Source of the DNA: UBA12202 sp002691725
GTDB lineage: Bacteria; Pseudomonadota; Alphaproteobacteria; Puniceispirillales; UBA1172
DNA: 64,000 bases
Assembly: GCA_965660675.1 (NCBI GenBank)
Contig: CBFIAU010000007.1
Coordinates: 75,948-139,947 of the forward strand
Direction: 5' to 3'
The notes under the pieces were generated by a model. It was not told where the DNA came from. It saw nothing but the letters and a program-made list of their open reading frames with translations, and did no database searches. Each line of letters starts with the position of its first letter. Positions within the stretch are counted from its first letter, which is position 1. Shown one piece after another: positions 27,581 to 36,694 of this stretch. The position numbers were made by a program, and so were the translations under genes.

Positions 27581-29356
27581 TCAAAGCGGGGCGGTTTGGG
27601 CGGTAAGCCATGCGACTGTATCACCGTCACCGTCACCGTAATCATGCGCTGTTAAAGCTGGCATGATTTTATCTTTGACGTTCTGATGATAGTGATTAAG
27701 CCATTCTCGCTCAGCCTCTGATAGCAGCGATACATCAATAAGGCGGCGATCAAACGGCACCCATGTCACATGCTCAAACCCTAGCATATCATTGGCTTTT
27801 GCGACCACTATGATCAGATTCTCAAGGCGGATACCAAAGCTACCATCACGGTAATATCCAGGCTCATTCGATAGCACCATGCCCTCACAAATGCTGACAC
27901 TGCCGCGCGGTGATATGCTGGCAGGGCCTTCATGAACACCTAGCGCACAGCCTACCCCATGCCCTGTTCCATGAGCATAATCTAGCCCGGCATTCCACAT
28001 CGACTGGCGCGTGATGGCATCAAGCTGAATGCCTGTTGTGCCTTTCGGGAAGATTTGTTGATCTAGTGCAATATGAGCTTTCAGGACATGCGTGTAGCAA
28101 AATATCTCATCCTTGCCGGGCTGGCCAATGGCAACCGTGCGCGTGATATCAGTCGTTGCATCATGATATTGCCCGCCCGAATCAATCAAATAGAGGCTAT
28201 CGGGACGAAGCGGCGCATTGCTCGCCTCGGTCGCGCGGTAATGAACAATCGCGCCATGCGCGCCACTGCCTGAAATAGAAGGAAAGCTGTCTGAAAGATA
28301 TCCGCTTACCTGTTTTCGGAAAGACTGAAGCTTCTCACCAGCCTCAATTTCAGTAAGCGTTTGATCCATAACATGCGTATCCAGCCATGCCAGAAAACGG
28401 ATGACTGCAACCGCATCACGGCAATGAGCAGACCGAAACCCATCTTGCTCAACGCTATTTTTAATCGCCTTCATCTGTTTAAGCGGGCTTGTCCGCGACA
28501 TGATTTTCGTATCAGCAGCTTCCCTCGCCTCAATTGCGTTTGCCAATGCTAATGGCGTCTGCGCCGGATCAAGCCAAATGACCTTACCATCAATGCTGCG
28601 CAAGTCATCTATCATCTGTTGGCGTGGCCGGATATGAATATGCCGCTGATCAATATCAAGCCCCTCCAGATCATCATGAAAAATCATGATCTCTTTATCA
28701 CGGCTTAGCATGGCAAAGGCCAGCATCACCGGAGTATTGGTCAAATCTGCCGCCCTGATATTGAGAAGCCAAGCCAGTTCAGTCGGATCACAGATCATTA
28801 AAATATCTGCCCCGGCATCTGTCATATTCGCCACTACGGCATTGATTTTATCTGTTCTGTCTTGACCATGATGCAATGGGTCAACATCCCAAGGGATTGA
28901 GATTTGCGGCGTTGGGCGGTCTTGCCATATCTGATCAATCAGATTATCGGCGACAGGTTTAACATTGATGTCTTTCTCTGAAAGCGCGCGAATAAGCTGG
29001 CGATGTTCGCTCATGGTCATGAGCATCGGATCAAAACCAAGCGTCTTTCCGTCTAAATGTGATATTATCCAGTCAGAGGGCTTATCACTTGGCATGACCA
29101 TGCATTGCCAATCGCCAGTCGTTTGGTTTTTCATCTGTAATGTGTAGCGTCCATCACTGAACAATATCGCCGTATCCATGGTGACAATGGCAAGCCCTGC
29201 TGAGCCGGTAAAGCCACTGATCCAGGCCAGCCGTTCATCAGCGGCCTGGACTTCTTCGCCTGAAAACGCATCTCCACGGGGGATAAAATAGGCATCAATC
29301 TGCGCGTCCTTCATGGCTAGGCGTAAAGCCTCAAGCGGCGCCTTTGCGTTACCCAT
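27581..29356 (-). CDS. Xaa-Pro aminopeptidase (peptidase M24, aminopeptidase P)
   Basis: A 591-aa metallo-aminopeptidase of the three-domain type: two creatinase-like N-terminal domains and a C-terminal pita-bread domain. Metal ligands are visible in LIDSGGQYHDATTDITRT, HGTGHGVG and SNEPGYY...RLEN. It removes N-terminal residues preceding proline. ATG 29356 is chosen because GGAG precedes it; an in-frame ATG at 29368 touches the prmA stop. It converges on ligA with 15 bp between stops. Confidence 0.9.
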   Translation of the reverse strand: MGNAKAPLEALRLAMKDAQIDAYFIPRGDAFSGEEVQAADERLAWISGFTGSAGLAIVTMDTAILFSDGRYTLQMKNQTTGDWQCMVMPSDKPSDWIISHLDGKTLGFDPMLMTMSEHRQLIRALSEKDINVKPVADNLIDQIWQDRPTPQISIPWDVDPLHHGQDRTDKINAVVANMTDAGADILMICDPTELAWLLNIRAADLTNTPVMLAFAMLSRDKEIMIFHDDLEGLDIDQRHIHIRPRQQMIDDLRSIDGKVIWLDPAQTPLALANAIEAREAADTKIMSRTSPLKQMKAIKNSVEQDGFRSAHCRDAVAVIRFLAWLDTHVMDQTLTEIEAGEKLQSFRKQVSGYLSDSFPSISGSGAHGAIVHYRATEASNAPLRPDSLYLIDSGGQYHDATTDITRTVAIGQPGKDEIFCYTHVLKAHIALDQQIFPKGTTGIQLDAITRQSMWNAGLDYAHGTGHGVGCALGVHEGPASISPRGSVSICEGMVLSNEPGYYRDGSFGIRLENLIIVVAKANDMLGFEHVTWVPFDRRLIDVSLLSEAEREWLNHYHQNVKDKIMPALTAHDYGDGDGDTVAWLTAQTAPL

Positions 29357-29367
29357 AAAATTCTCCA

Positions 29368-30264
29368 TCAGGGGTTTTCGCCATTTGGCTTTTGCATTAA
29401 TACGGTCATCCAGTCACCAACTGGCAGGCTTTCGATATGGACAAGACCAACAGCAGCATGGGCGGCAATAACATCATCAGCATGTTTAAGATTGAGACCA
29501 GAAAGGATAATCTTGCCGCCATGACGCAATGCCCTTGCCGCCGCTGCCGCCATCGTAATCAAGGGGCTTGGAAGGATATTTGCCATGATCAGATCAAAAG
29601 GCGCATGGTCATGGATATAAGGCGAGTCATAGCCATCGGACAGCCCGCAGGTAATCTGCTGATCTGTCTGATTATGTTTCACATTATCAGTCATCACCGC
29701 CACCGCAACAGGATCATTATCAACAGCGATAATCTGGCTTCGAGGGTCAAGTTTTGCCGCCGCAATCGCCAGAATACCGCTACCTGAACCAATATCAGCA
29801 ATCTTGGGCGCATGAGATATCTTAATATGCTTTTCAGCAAGCACAATACAGCCATGTGTTGTGGCATGATTGCCAGTCCCAAATGCCATTCCAGCATCAA
29901 GCTGAATGCCAATTTTAGAGCCGGGAACAGGATCAATAATATGAGTTCCGTAAATCCAGAACTGGCCTATTTCTAGTGGCTTCATATCCTTCCAGTTCTT
30001 TTGCAGCCAATCAATTTCGGGCATAACGCTAACCACTGGCGGCGTGGCGGCCATCGCAAAATCAGCGGCAAGTGTTTCAACAGCCTTGTCAAGCCTGTTT
30101 TGGTCAGGTGGAGTTTGGCAAATCAGCATCACATCCCATGGCTCATCCTCGTCATCATGAGACATGCTGATAGTGGCAGCATCAGAGGCGGCAAGCAGAA
30201 CCTCACTAGCGATATCCTGATCGCCAGTAAGCTGTAACCTGACTTGCCATAAATCTGCAGTCAT
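29368..30264 (-). CDS. prmA: ribosomal protein L11 methyltransferase PrmA
   Basis: A 298-aa SAM methyltransferase modifying ribosomal protein L11. It has an N-terminal substrate-recognition region, the linker motif FGTGNHATTHGC, SAM motif I DIGSGSGILAIAA and the catalytic-site MANILPSPL. Its ATG overlaps the uvrD stop by 4 nt, so the two are co-transcribed; pepP follows at once. Confidence 0.92.
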   Translation of the reverse strand: MTADLWQVRLQLTGDQDIASEVLLAASDAATISMSHDDEDEPWDVMLICQTPPDQNRLDKAVETLAADFAMAATPPVVSVMPEIDWLQKNWKDMKPLEIGQFWIYGTHIIDPVPGSKIGIQLDAGMAFGTGNHATTHGCIVLAEKHIKISHAPKIADIGSGSGILAIAAAKLDPRSQIIAVDNDPVAVAVMTDNVKHNQTDQQITCGLSDGYDSPYIHDHAPFDLIMANILPSPLITMAAAAARALRHGGKIILSGLNLKHADDVIAAHAAVGLVHIESLPVGDWMTVLMQKPNGENP

Positions 30265-32534
30265 GACTTTTCCGTTCTTTCAACAAAGCTTGCAACCAGC
30301 TTTTTCTCACCTGCTTTATCAAATGCGATGGTCAGCTTATCACCCTCAACAGAGACCACATTGCCATTACCAAACTTGAGATGAAAGACCCGATCACCGG
30401 GCGAATAATCACTATGCCCGGTTAATCCAGCAGTCTGCTCAGCAGGCGCTTTAGATGGCAGAAACCCAGTCTGCCGTCGCGCCCGCAATCGCGCCCAGCC
30501 AGGCCCATATCCACCAGCAGCAGACGGTGTTGGCAGCGCATCAAATGCCACTGGACGTGCTGTCCCTGATGCCATGCCCTGTTCGCTTTCTTCGACTAAA
30601 TGCTCTTGCGGTAATTCGGCCAAGAATCGTGACGGGATACCACTTTGCCATAGACCGTGAACACGGCGACTTGACGCATAGGAAATATAAAGCTGTTTGC
30701 GGGCGCGGGTAATCCCAACATAAGCAAGGCGGCGTTCTTCCTCCAGGCCAGATGCGCCTTTTTCATCTAATGTCCGCTGTGATGGAAATGCCCCCTCCTC
30801 CCAGCACGGCAGAAAAACGACATTAAACTCAAGCCCCTTGGCGGCATGTAATGTCATCAGCATTACCTCACCGCCCTGGTTCGTGTTATCGCCATCCATG
30901 ACGAGCGAAATATGTTCAAGAAAGCCTTGCAGATTGTCAAAATCATCCATTGCGGTGATGAGCTCTTTGAGATTTTCCAAACGGCCTTCGGCATCTGGTG
31001 TCTTTTCCTTTTGCCACATGGCGGTATAGCCGGAATCGTCCAGCACCTGCATAGCCAGTTCAGTATGCGGCAAGTGATCAATTTGGCGCCGCCAATGATT
31101 AACCATATTGACAAACTGGCTAAGGCTATTGCGTGCCGCCGATTTTAATTCTGTCCCTGCCAGCATATGTTCTGCGGCGGCTAGCATGGGCAGTCCCTGC
31201 GCTCTGCTGGCATTGCGGACAAGGCTAACCGTTTTTGCTCCTAGCCCGCGTGTCGGGGTGTTAATAATGCGCTCAAAGGCTAAATCATCTGCGGGCTGAG
31301 TGATTAGCCGCAGATAGGCAATCGCATCCCGAATTTCCTGTCTTTCATAGAACTTCGCGCCAACAACCCGATAAGGGATACCCAATTTGATGAACACATC
31401 TTCAAACTCTCTCGACTGGTATCCAGCGCGCACGAGAACCGCCATTTCATCGGCTGAATAGGAATCATACCGGATGAGCGAGGCGATCTGATCAGCGACA
31501 GCACGAGCTTCGCTTCCGCCATCCCAGAAGCCGTTAACGCGGATCTTTTCGCCCTGAGCATCATCGGTATAAAGCGTTTTCCCCAAACGGCTTTCATTAT
31601 GTGAAATTAAGCCTGACGCCGCGCCAAGAATATGGCCAGTTGAGCGATAATTTTCTTCAAGGCGAATAGTTTCCGCCTCAGGATAAATCTCCGTAAAGCG
31701 TAACATATTCGTGACTTCGGCGCCGCGCCAACCATAGATCGATTGATCATCATCACCAACACAGCAAAGATTGCGCGATTTTTGCGATAACAGGCTAAGC
31801 CATAAATACTGTGAGACATTAGTATCCTGATACTCATCCACCATAACATGCGTGATGCGGTGATGATAATCCGCTAAAATATCTGGATAGCTGTTAAAAA
31901 TAGTCAGATTGTGAAGCAACAAATCACCAAAATCACAAGCATTAAGATCACTCAGGCGTTGCTGATATTGCTGATAGATATCTGCCCCATTACCCTCGAC
32001 CAAATTGCTGGCATCGGCGAGGCTAACCTTATCAGGGGTCAGACCCTTATCTTTCCAGCGGCTGATCATGGCTAATACCATACGTGGCGGATGTCTTTTG
32101 GTATCAATGCCATTAATTTCCATGACTTGCTTAATCAGCCGCAACTGATCATCAGTATCCAGAATGGTGAAGTTTGCTTTTAATCCCACACATTCCACAT
32201 GCCGCCGCAAAATCTTGGCTGCCAGCGCATGAAAGGTGCCAAACCAGACTTGTTCTACCATTGGCCCGATCATGTTGGCGACACGCTCTTTCATTTCGCG
32301 CGCCGCTTTATTGGTAAAGGTCACGGCTAGAATATTCCATGGTTTTGCCCGGCCTGTTGCAATCAAATTAGCAAGTCGGCTGGTCAAAACGCGCGTCTTT
32401 CCCGTGCCAGCACCTGAAAGCACAAGTAACGGGCCATCGAGATGCTGAACAGCCATTTTCTGTTGCGCGTTCAAGCCTTCCAGCCAAGGCTGTTGGTCAG
32501 ACATCTGAGAGCGGTGGGATAAATCATTCTGCAT
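30261..32534 (-). CDS. uvrD: ATP-dependent DNA helicase UvrD/PcrA
   Basis: A 757-aa superfamily 1A helicase for excision and mismatch repair. Motifs: Q motif LNAQQKMAV, Walker A GAGTGKT, DEYQDTN (motif II), GDDDQSIYGWRGA (motif III), LEENYRS (IV), TLHAAKGLEF (V) and VGITRAR (VI). The C-terminal SH3-like tail (PGDRVFHLKFGNGNV) is typical of PcrA/UvrD. AGGA precedes the ATG. First gene of the uvrD-prmA-pepP run, divergent from mlaA. Confidence 0.95.
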   Translation of the reverse strand: MQNDLSHRSQMSDQQPWLEGLNAQQKMAVQHLDGPLLVLSGAGTGKTRVLTSRLANLIATGRAKPWNILAVTFTNKAAREMKERVANMIGPMVEQVWFGTFHALAAKILRRHVECVGLKANFTILDTDDQLRLIKQVMEINGIDTKRHPPRMVLAMISRWKDKGLTPDKVSLADASNLVEGNGADIYQQYQQRLSDLNACDFGDLLLHNLTIFNSYPDILADYHHRITHVMVDEYQDTNVSQYLWLSLLSQKSRNLCCVGDDDQSIYGWRGAEVTNMLRFTEIYPEAETIRLEENYRSTGHILGAASGLISHNESRLGKTLYTDDAQGEKIRVNGFWDGGSEARAVADQIASLIRYDSYSADEMAVLVRAGYQSREFEDVFIKLGIPYRVVGAKFYERQEIRDAIAYLRLITQPADDLAFERIINTPTRGLGAKTVSLVRNASRAQGLPMLAAAEHMLAGTELKSAARNSLSQFVNMVNHWRRQIDHLPHTELAMQVLDDSGYTAMWQKEKTPDAEGRLENLKELITAMDDFDNLQGFLEHISLVMDGDNTNQGGEVMLMTLHAAKGLEFNVVFLPCWEEGAFPSQRTLDEKGASGLEEERRLAYVGITRARKQLYISYASSRRVHGLWQSGIPSRFLAELPQEHLVEESEQGMASGTARPVAFDALPTPSAAGGYGPGWARLRARRQTGFLPSKAPAEQTAGLTGHSDYSPGDRVFHLKFGNGNVVSVEGDKLTIAFDKAGEKKLVASFVERTEKS

Positions 32535-32651
32535 GACCGATTCCTAGCACGAAGGCAGACAAATGAATAGATCAGCCTAATCAAATATTCCATGCAAAGC
32601 CCAGTTAATCGCGGCTAATCCTATCCTTATAGACAAATCCAGCTTATCACT

Positions 32652-32679
32652 TTGACTTTCCACTAACTTATCATAAAAT
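32652..32679 (+). promoter_or_regulatory. sigma70-like promoter of mlaA, leaderless arrangement
   Basis: TTGACT (32652-32657), a 16-bp spacer and TAAAAT (32674-32679). The predicted start, about 32686, coincides with the mlaA ATG at 32687, and no ribosome-binding site is present between them. Confidence 0.55.
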
Positions 32680-32686
32680 ATATCTC

Positions 32687-33433
32687 ATGAGAGCATTGTT
32701 AAAAATATGTGGGTTAGGGGTATCGGTGCTGATCGCTGTTGGCGCGCTGAGTGGCTGTGCGACAGCACCAGATGACACCTTAACCGAAAACCGTGATCCT
32801 TATGAAAATACAAACCGTAAGGTCTTTGCTTTCAATACGAAGGTGGATGATTACGTTTACGAACCTGCGGCCAAAGCATATCTGAAACTACCTGACCGCG
32901 GGCAAATGATGCTGACTAATTTTGCAAATTGGACTAGCCTGCCGTCAACAGCAGTAAACTCATCCTTTCAGGGTGATGTTGAAAATGCCGCGATCGGCAC
33001 ATTTGAGTTTTTGATTAATGGATTAACGCTTGGCTTTGCAGACCTTACGGGTGATAAAGATACTCCGAGGCGCACTAATTTTGATGATACGCTTAGTTTT
33101 TATAATGTTGGTCAAGGGTCTTATGTGGTATTGCCGCTGTATGGCTCGGGGACGGTCAGAAGCCATTCAGCATTTTTTGTTGATAGCATAACTAACCCCC
33201 TTAATTTCGCCGCAACACCAGCTGCTGCTAATATTGCCGCCGTCAATACGCCTGTTCGCATTGTGACCTTTCGCGGTAATAACTTTGAATATATAAATGA
33301 GTTGAAATACAATTCTCTTGATAGCTATGCCCGAACACGATCAATCTATTTACAATATGATGACGCCAATGAAATTGATGCTGACGAGAATTATGAAGAT
33401 GAATTTAATAGCTTTATTGAAACCCAGGAATAA
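32687..33433 (+). CDS. mlaA: lipid-asymmetry lipoprotein MlaA (VacJ)
   Basis: A 248-aa outer-membrane lipoprotein that passes mislocalised phospholipids from the outer leaflet toward MlaC. The signal peptide ends in LSGC (lipidated Cys24). Family motifs: DPYENTNRKVFAFN and the DTPRRTNFDDTL / GQGSYVVLPLYGSGTVR stretch. The ATG has no Shine-Dalgarno; a later GTG (32726) does have one but would remove the charged part of the signal peptide. mlaC follows after 1 bp. The MlaFEDB partners are not in this window. Confidence 0.9.
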   Translation: MRALLKICGLGVSVLIAVGALSGCATAPDDTLTENRDPYENTNRKVFAFNTKVDDYVYEPAAKAYLKLPDRGQMMLTNFANWTSLPSTAVNSSFQGDVENAAIGTFEFLINGLTLGFADLTGDKDTPRRTNFDDTLSFYNVGQGSYVVLPLYGSGTVRSHSAFFVDSITNPLNFAATPAAANIAAVNTPVRIVTFRGNNFEYINELKYNSLDSYARTRSIYLQYDDANEIDADENYEDEFNSFIETQE

Positions 33434-33434
33434 A

Positions 33435-34088
33435 ATGCACCGTCATTTACACAAATGCCGTGTTGCATTAATGCGTATTTTAGTGGCGCTTGCGCTTGGC
33501 TTTATGCTGACCGGCGGCGCTTATGCGGACAGAACGGATGAAGCGGCGAAAATGATTGAGACGCTGGTCGCAGAAATACAAGATATTGCCGCGACTGTCG
33601 CTATTGATGATAATATTTACAAACAATCTGATGATATTATTGATCGCTATTTCAAATATGAAACGCTCGCCAGCTTTACTATTGGCCCCTATTGGCGCAA
33701 TGCTAGTGATGATCAAAGGCAACGCTATCTCAAAACATTTCGCGCCGTTGTTGTTGAACTGGCGGCAAATAATTTTGAGTATTTCAGGTCGCTGGAATAT
33801 ATGTTTCAGTCGTCAGAGAAAAAGGGTAAAAATTGGATAATCGTGAACGGTATTGTTCATGATAAAACCGGAAAATATCCAGATGCTATGGTCTCTTGGC
33901 GGATTAAAGATACGCCCGGCCAAGACCTCTATATCTTTGATCTGAGCTTTGAAAACGTCTCTATGCTCTTAACCCAAAAAGATGAGAACATGGCTGTTAT
34001 CAGAAAAAACAAAGGTGACCTGAATGCCCTGATTGATCTGCTGGCAACGCGCAGTGAAGAACTCCGAAAAAGCCGTTTGAGAAATTAG
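33435..34088 (+). CDS. mlaC: periplasmic phospholipid carrier MlaC
   Basis: A 217-aa secreted protein of the MlaC/Ttg2D family. The signal peptide (residues about 8-32) ends AYA-D, followed by the helical domain with FKYETLASFTIGPYWRNAS and the typical RIKDTPGQDLYIFDLSFENVSM. It shuttles phospholipid between MlaA and the inner-membrane Mla complex. ATG 33435 starts one base after the mlaA stop with AGGAA upstream; the longer open frame within mlaA is not used. Its stop overlaps the convergent ettA stop by 3 bp. Confidence 0.88.
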   Translation: MHRHLHKCRVALMRILVALALGFMLTGGAYADRTDEAAKMIETLVAEIQDIAATVAIDDNIYKQSDDIIDRYFKYETLASFTIGPYWRNASDDQRQRYLKTFRAVVVELAANNFEYFRSLEYMFQSSEKKGKNWIIVNGIVHDKTGKYPDAMVSWRIKDTPGQDLYIFDLSFENVSMLLTQKDENMAVIRKNKGDLNALIDLLATRSEELRKSRLRN

Positions 34089-35764
34089 CGCGAAATGGGC
34101 TTATATTTAATCCGTGTAGGTTGGTCAGCCTCAGCACCAAGCCTGCGCTTCCTGTCTTCTTCATAGGATTGCCAGTTGCCTTCAAACCATTCGACATGAC
34201 TATCGCCTTCAAACGCCAAAATATGCGTTGCGATGCGGTCAAGAAACCACCTGTCATGGGTAATCACAACCGCGCATCCACCAAACTCCAGCAAAGCCTC
34301 CTCCAATGACCGTAATGTATCAACATCAAGATCATTTGTCGGCTCATCGAGCAGCAACAAGTTACAACCAGATTTAAGCATCCGCGCCAAATGCACACGG
34401 TTTCTCTCACCGCCAGATAACTGCCCGACACGCTTTTGCTGATCGCCACCTTTGAAATTAAACTGACCAACATAAGCGCGTGAGGATACGGTGCGCTTGC
34501 CCAGCGTAATCTCATCCAAGCCATCAGAGATCACCTCCCAGACTGTTTTATCAGAAGGCAAAGCATCACGCGATTGATCAACATATGCCATAGCAACAGT
34601 CTCACCAATTTTAAGCTCACCATTATCAGGAGTATCTTGGCCTGTAATCATCCGGAATAACGTTGTTTTACCAGCACCATTCGGGCCGACAACACCAACA
34701 ATTCCACCGGGCGGCAGGCGAAACTCTAAATCATCAATGAGCAACTTCTCACCAAAAGCTTTTGAGATATGCTCGCCTTCAAGCACAACATTGCCCAATC
34801 TAGGGCCAGGGGGAATGGTGATTTTTGCCGTTTCGCTTGCGCCCTCATTTTGCTCCTCCAGCAATTTCTCATAAGCTGTCAAGCGCGCTTTGGATTTGGC
34901 TTGCCGGGCTTTTGGCGCTGACCGCACCCATTCTAATTCACGCGCCAAGGTTTTAATTCTGGCTTCTTCGCTTCGCCCTTCCTGTTGCAAGCGTTTCTGC
35001 TTTTGCTCTAGCCAACTGGAATAATTGCCTTCAAACGGGATACCTTGCCCACGGTCAAGTTCCAGAATCCAGCCTGCTACTTCATCAAGGAAATAACGGT
35101 CATGCGTGATGGTGACAACTGTGCCGGCAAAGTCTTTCAAAAACCGCTGTAACCAAGCCACTGATTCAGCGTCTAAATGGTTAGTAGGTTCATCCAATAA
35201 AAGCATATCAGGTGCGCTCAATAACAACTGGCATAAGGCGACACGACGTTTTTCACCGCCTGATAAATTGGTCACATCCCAATCAGATGGTGGCAGGCGC
35301 AAGGCATCCATAGCAATCGCGGCTTTACGTTCTAAATCCCAAGCATCAGCAGCATCAATTTTTTCTTGTAATTCGCCTTGCTCCTCAATCAGCGCATTCA
35401 TTTCATCATCGCTCATTTCTTCGCCAAACCTGGCACTGATCTCATTAAACCGATCAATAAGCGTCTTCTTCTCACCCATCCCAAGCATGACGTTATCGAG
35501 AACATTGAGGCTGTTATCCAGTTCAGGCTCTTGCGGCAAATAGCCGACTTTCAGCCCATCAGCTGCCCATGCCTCACCCTGGTACTCGGTTTCAATACCT
35601 GCCATGATACGCAATAAGGTCGATTTACCCGCACCATTAATACCGAGAACGCCAATTTTAGCCCCCGGCAAAAACGATAGTGATATATTTTTGAGCACCT
35701 CTTTACCGCCTGGCCAAGCCTTGCTCAAACGGCTCATGGTATAGACATATTGCGGGTTGGACAT
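34085..35764 (-). CDS. ettA: energy-dependent translational throttle EttA (ABC-F)
   Basis: A 559-aa ABC-F ATPase that binds the ribosomal E site and gates the first elongation steps. The N-terminus QYVYTMSRLSKAWPGGKEV and the Walker A GINGAGKST / GPNGAGKTT with LSGGEKRR / LSGGERNR are diagnostic of EttA; it lacks the Uup C-terminal coiled coil. The frame is open to a GTG at 35779, but ATG 35764 with GAGG upstream matches the family start. Confidence 0.95.
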   Translation of the reverse strand: MSNPQYVYTMSRLSKAWPGGKEVLKNISLSFLPGAKIGVLGINGAGKSTLLRIMAGIETEYQGEAWAADGLKVGYLPQEPELDNSLNVLDNVMLGMGEKKTLIDRFNEISARFGEEMSDDEMNALIEEQGELQEKIDAADAWDLERKAAIAMDALRLPPSDWDVTNLSGGEKRRVALCQLLLSAPDMLLLDEPTNHLDAESVAWLQRFLKDFAGTVVTITHDRYFLDEVAGWILELDRGQGIPFEGNYSSWLEQKQKRLQQEGRSEEARIKTLARELEWVRSAPKARQAKSKARLTAYEKLLEEQNEGASETAKITIPPGPRLGNVVLEGEHISKAFGEKLLIDDLEFRLPPGGIVGVVGPNGAGKTTLFRMITGQDTPDNGELKIGETVAMAYVDQSRDALPSDKTVWEVISDGLDEITLGKRTVSSRAYVGQFNFKGGDQQKRVGQLSGGERNRVHLARMLKSGCNLLLLDEPTNDLDVDTLRSLEEALLEFGGCAVVITHDRWFLDRIATHILAFEGDSHVEWFEGNWQSYEEDRKRRLGAEADQPTRIKYKPISR

Positions 35765-35892
35765 GGGGTATTGCCTCACAGTTTTTCAAACAATAAAAAT
35801 AAACAATAAAAATACATCTCTGATGTAGCATGAAATCCCGGCCTTATCCATAGGCTCACTTATCTATTCGCTTTTGACGCCCCTATTCTTTT

Positions 35893-35921
35893 TTGACGTT
35901 AAGGGGGTCATGCGCTATTCA
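35893..35921 (+). promoter_or_regulatory. sigma70-like promoter for the small membrane protein gene
   Basis: TTGACG (35893-35898), a 17-bp spacer and TATTCA (35916-35921). The predicted start near 35928 lies 13 nt before the ATG at 35941, which supports that start over one at 35893. Confidence 0.45.
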
Positions 35922-35940
35922 TAATGGCGGAAAGGGGAAT

Positions 35941-36270
35941 ATGATGTTTGGCTGGCCTGTTGGATTAATTTTAATTGATAGCGCGTTTGCTGTGGCCATG
36001 TGGATATGTCTAGGCCGGTTCTTCCTTGGTGTCGCCTTACATGATCATTCCAGCTTTATCATAATGCGCTGGCTGGTTCAGGCTAGCACCCCATTAATCA
36101 ATGCAGGAAACCGCATTTGCCCCAGAGAAGTTCCCGAAAAACTGCGCCCTTTATATGCCGGTTTTGTTGTTTTGGTAATCCGTTTTTATGTGTTTCCCAT
36201 GATCACCGGATATCAGGTGAGTGGATTAGGCGATTTTCCATTAGAGAAAACCATCCTTAATTTATTTTAA
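35941..36270 (+). CDS. small integral membrane protein, function unknown
   Basis: I do not recognise the family. The 109-aa product has an N-terminal membrane segment (MFGWPVGLILIDSAFAVAMW, about 2-25) and a second hydrophobic stretch near 70-90 (YAGFVVLVIRFYVFPMI) separated by a basic loop. The two segments and the charge distribution recall YggT-like proteins but I cannot claim it. AAAGGGGA precedes the ATG. It is convergent with the next gene, 6 bp apart. Confidence 0.65.
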   Translation: MMFGWPVGLILIDSAFAVAMWICLGRFFLGVALHDHSSFIIMRWLVQASTPLINAGNRICPREVPEKLRPLYAGFVVLVIRFYVFPMITGYQVSGLGDFPLEKTILNLF

Positions 36271-36276
36271 CGGCGG

Positions 36277-36684
36277 CTATTCTGAAGGTGATGGTATGAG
36301 CGTAAAGGCTGCGCCTTGTTCTGGGGTAAGCGTTGCTATGACATGCATAGTCGCCTGATCAGGTGATAATTTAATCACCGTAATCTGGCCATTATCATCG
36401 GCAAAAGCCATCAGGGTTGAGCCATCACTAGCACCAGCAAGGCCAGTTAGCGCTAATCCTGAAGGAACCCTGAGATCAGCGGTTTGATCAGTGGATTGTG
36501 ATACACCGCCAATTTGGGTTGCGAGACCATAAAACAATAAGCCAATGCCAATAATGATCAGTAATGACATGATCTTGACGGCGGTTTTTACAGGCTTCAA
36601 CCATGTTGGTTCGATATAGGGCATATCATCTTCTGCTGACCTATTTGGATTTTCGGGCTGGTGATTTTGATCACTTGGGTGCAT
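36277..36684 (-). CDS. single-pass membrane protein, DUF6476-like (tentative)
   Basis: A 135-aa protein: a hydrophilic Asn/Pro-rich N-terminus, PTWLKPVKTAVKIM leading into one membrane segment (about 36-56) and a small beta-rich outer domain ending in a run of alternating charged and hydrophobic residues. Similar small proteins lie divergently beside rluD in other Alphaproteobacteria (DUF6476), which is why I suggest that name; I could not check it. AGGAAAT-ATG gives a good start. Its start codon is only 10 bp from that of rluD. Confidence 0.65.
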   Translation of the reverse strand: MHPSDQNHQPENPNRSAEDDMPYIEPTWLKPVKTAVKIMSLLIIIGIGLLFYGLATQIGGVSQSTDQTADLRVPSGLALTGLAGASDGSTLMAFADDNGQITVIKLSPDQATMHVIATLTPEQGAAFTLIPSPSE

Positions 36685-36694
36685 ATTTCCTCAC

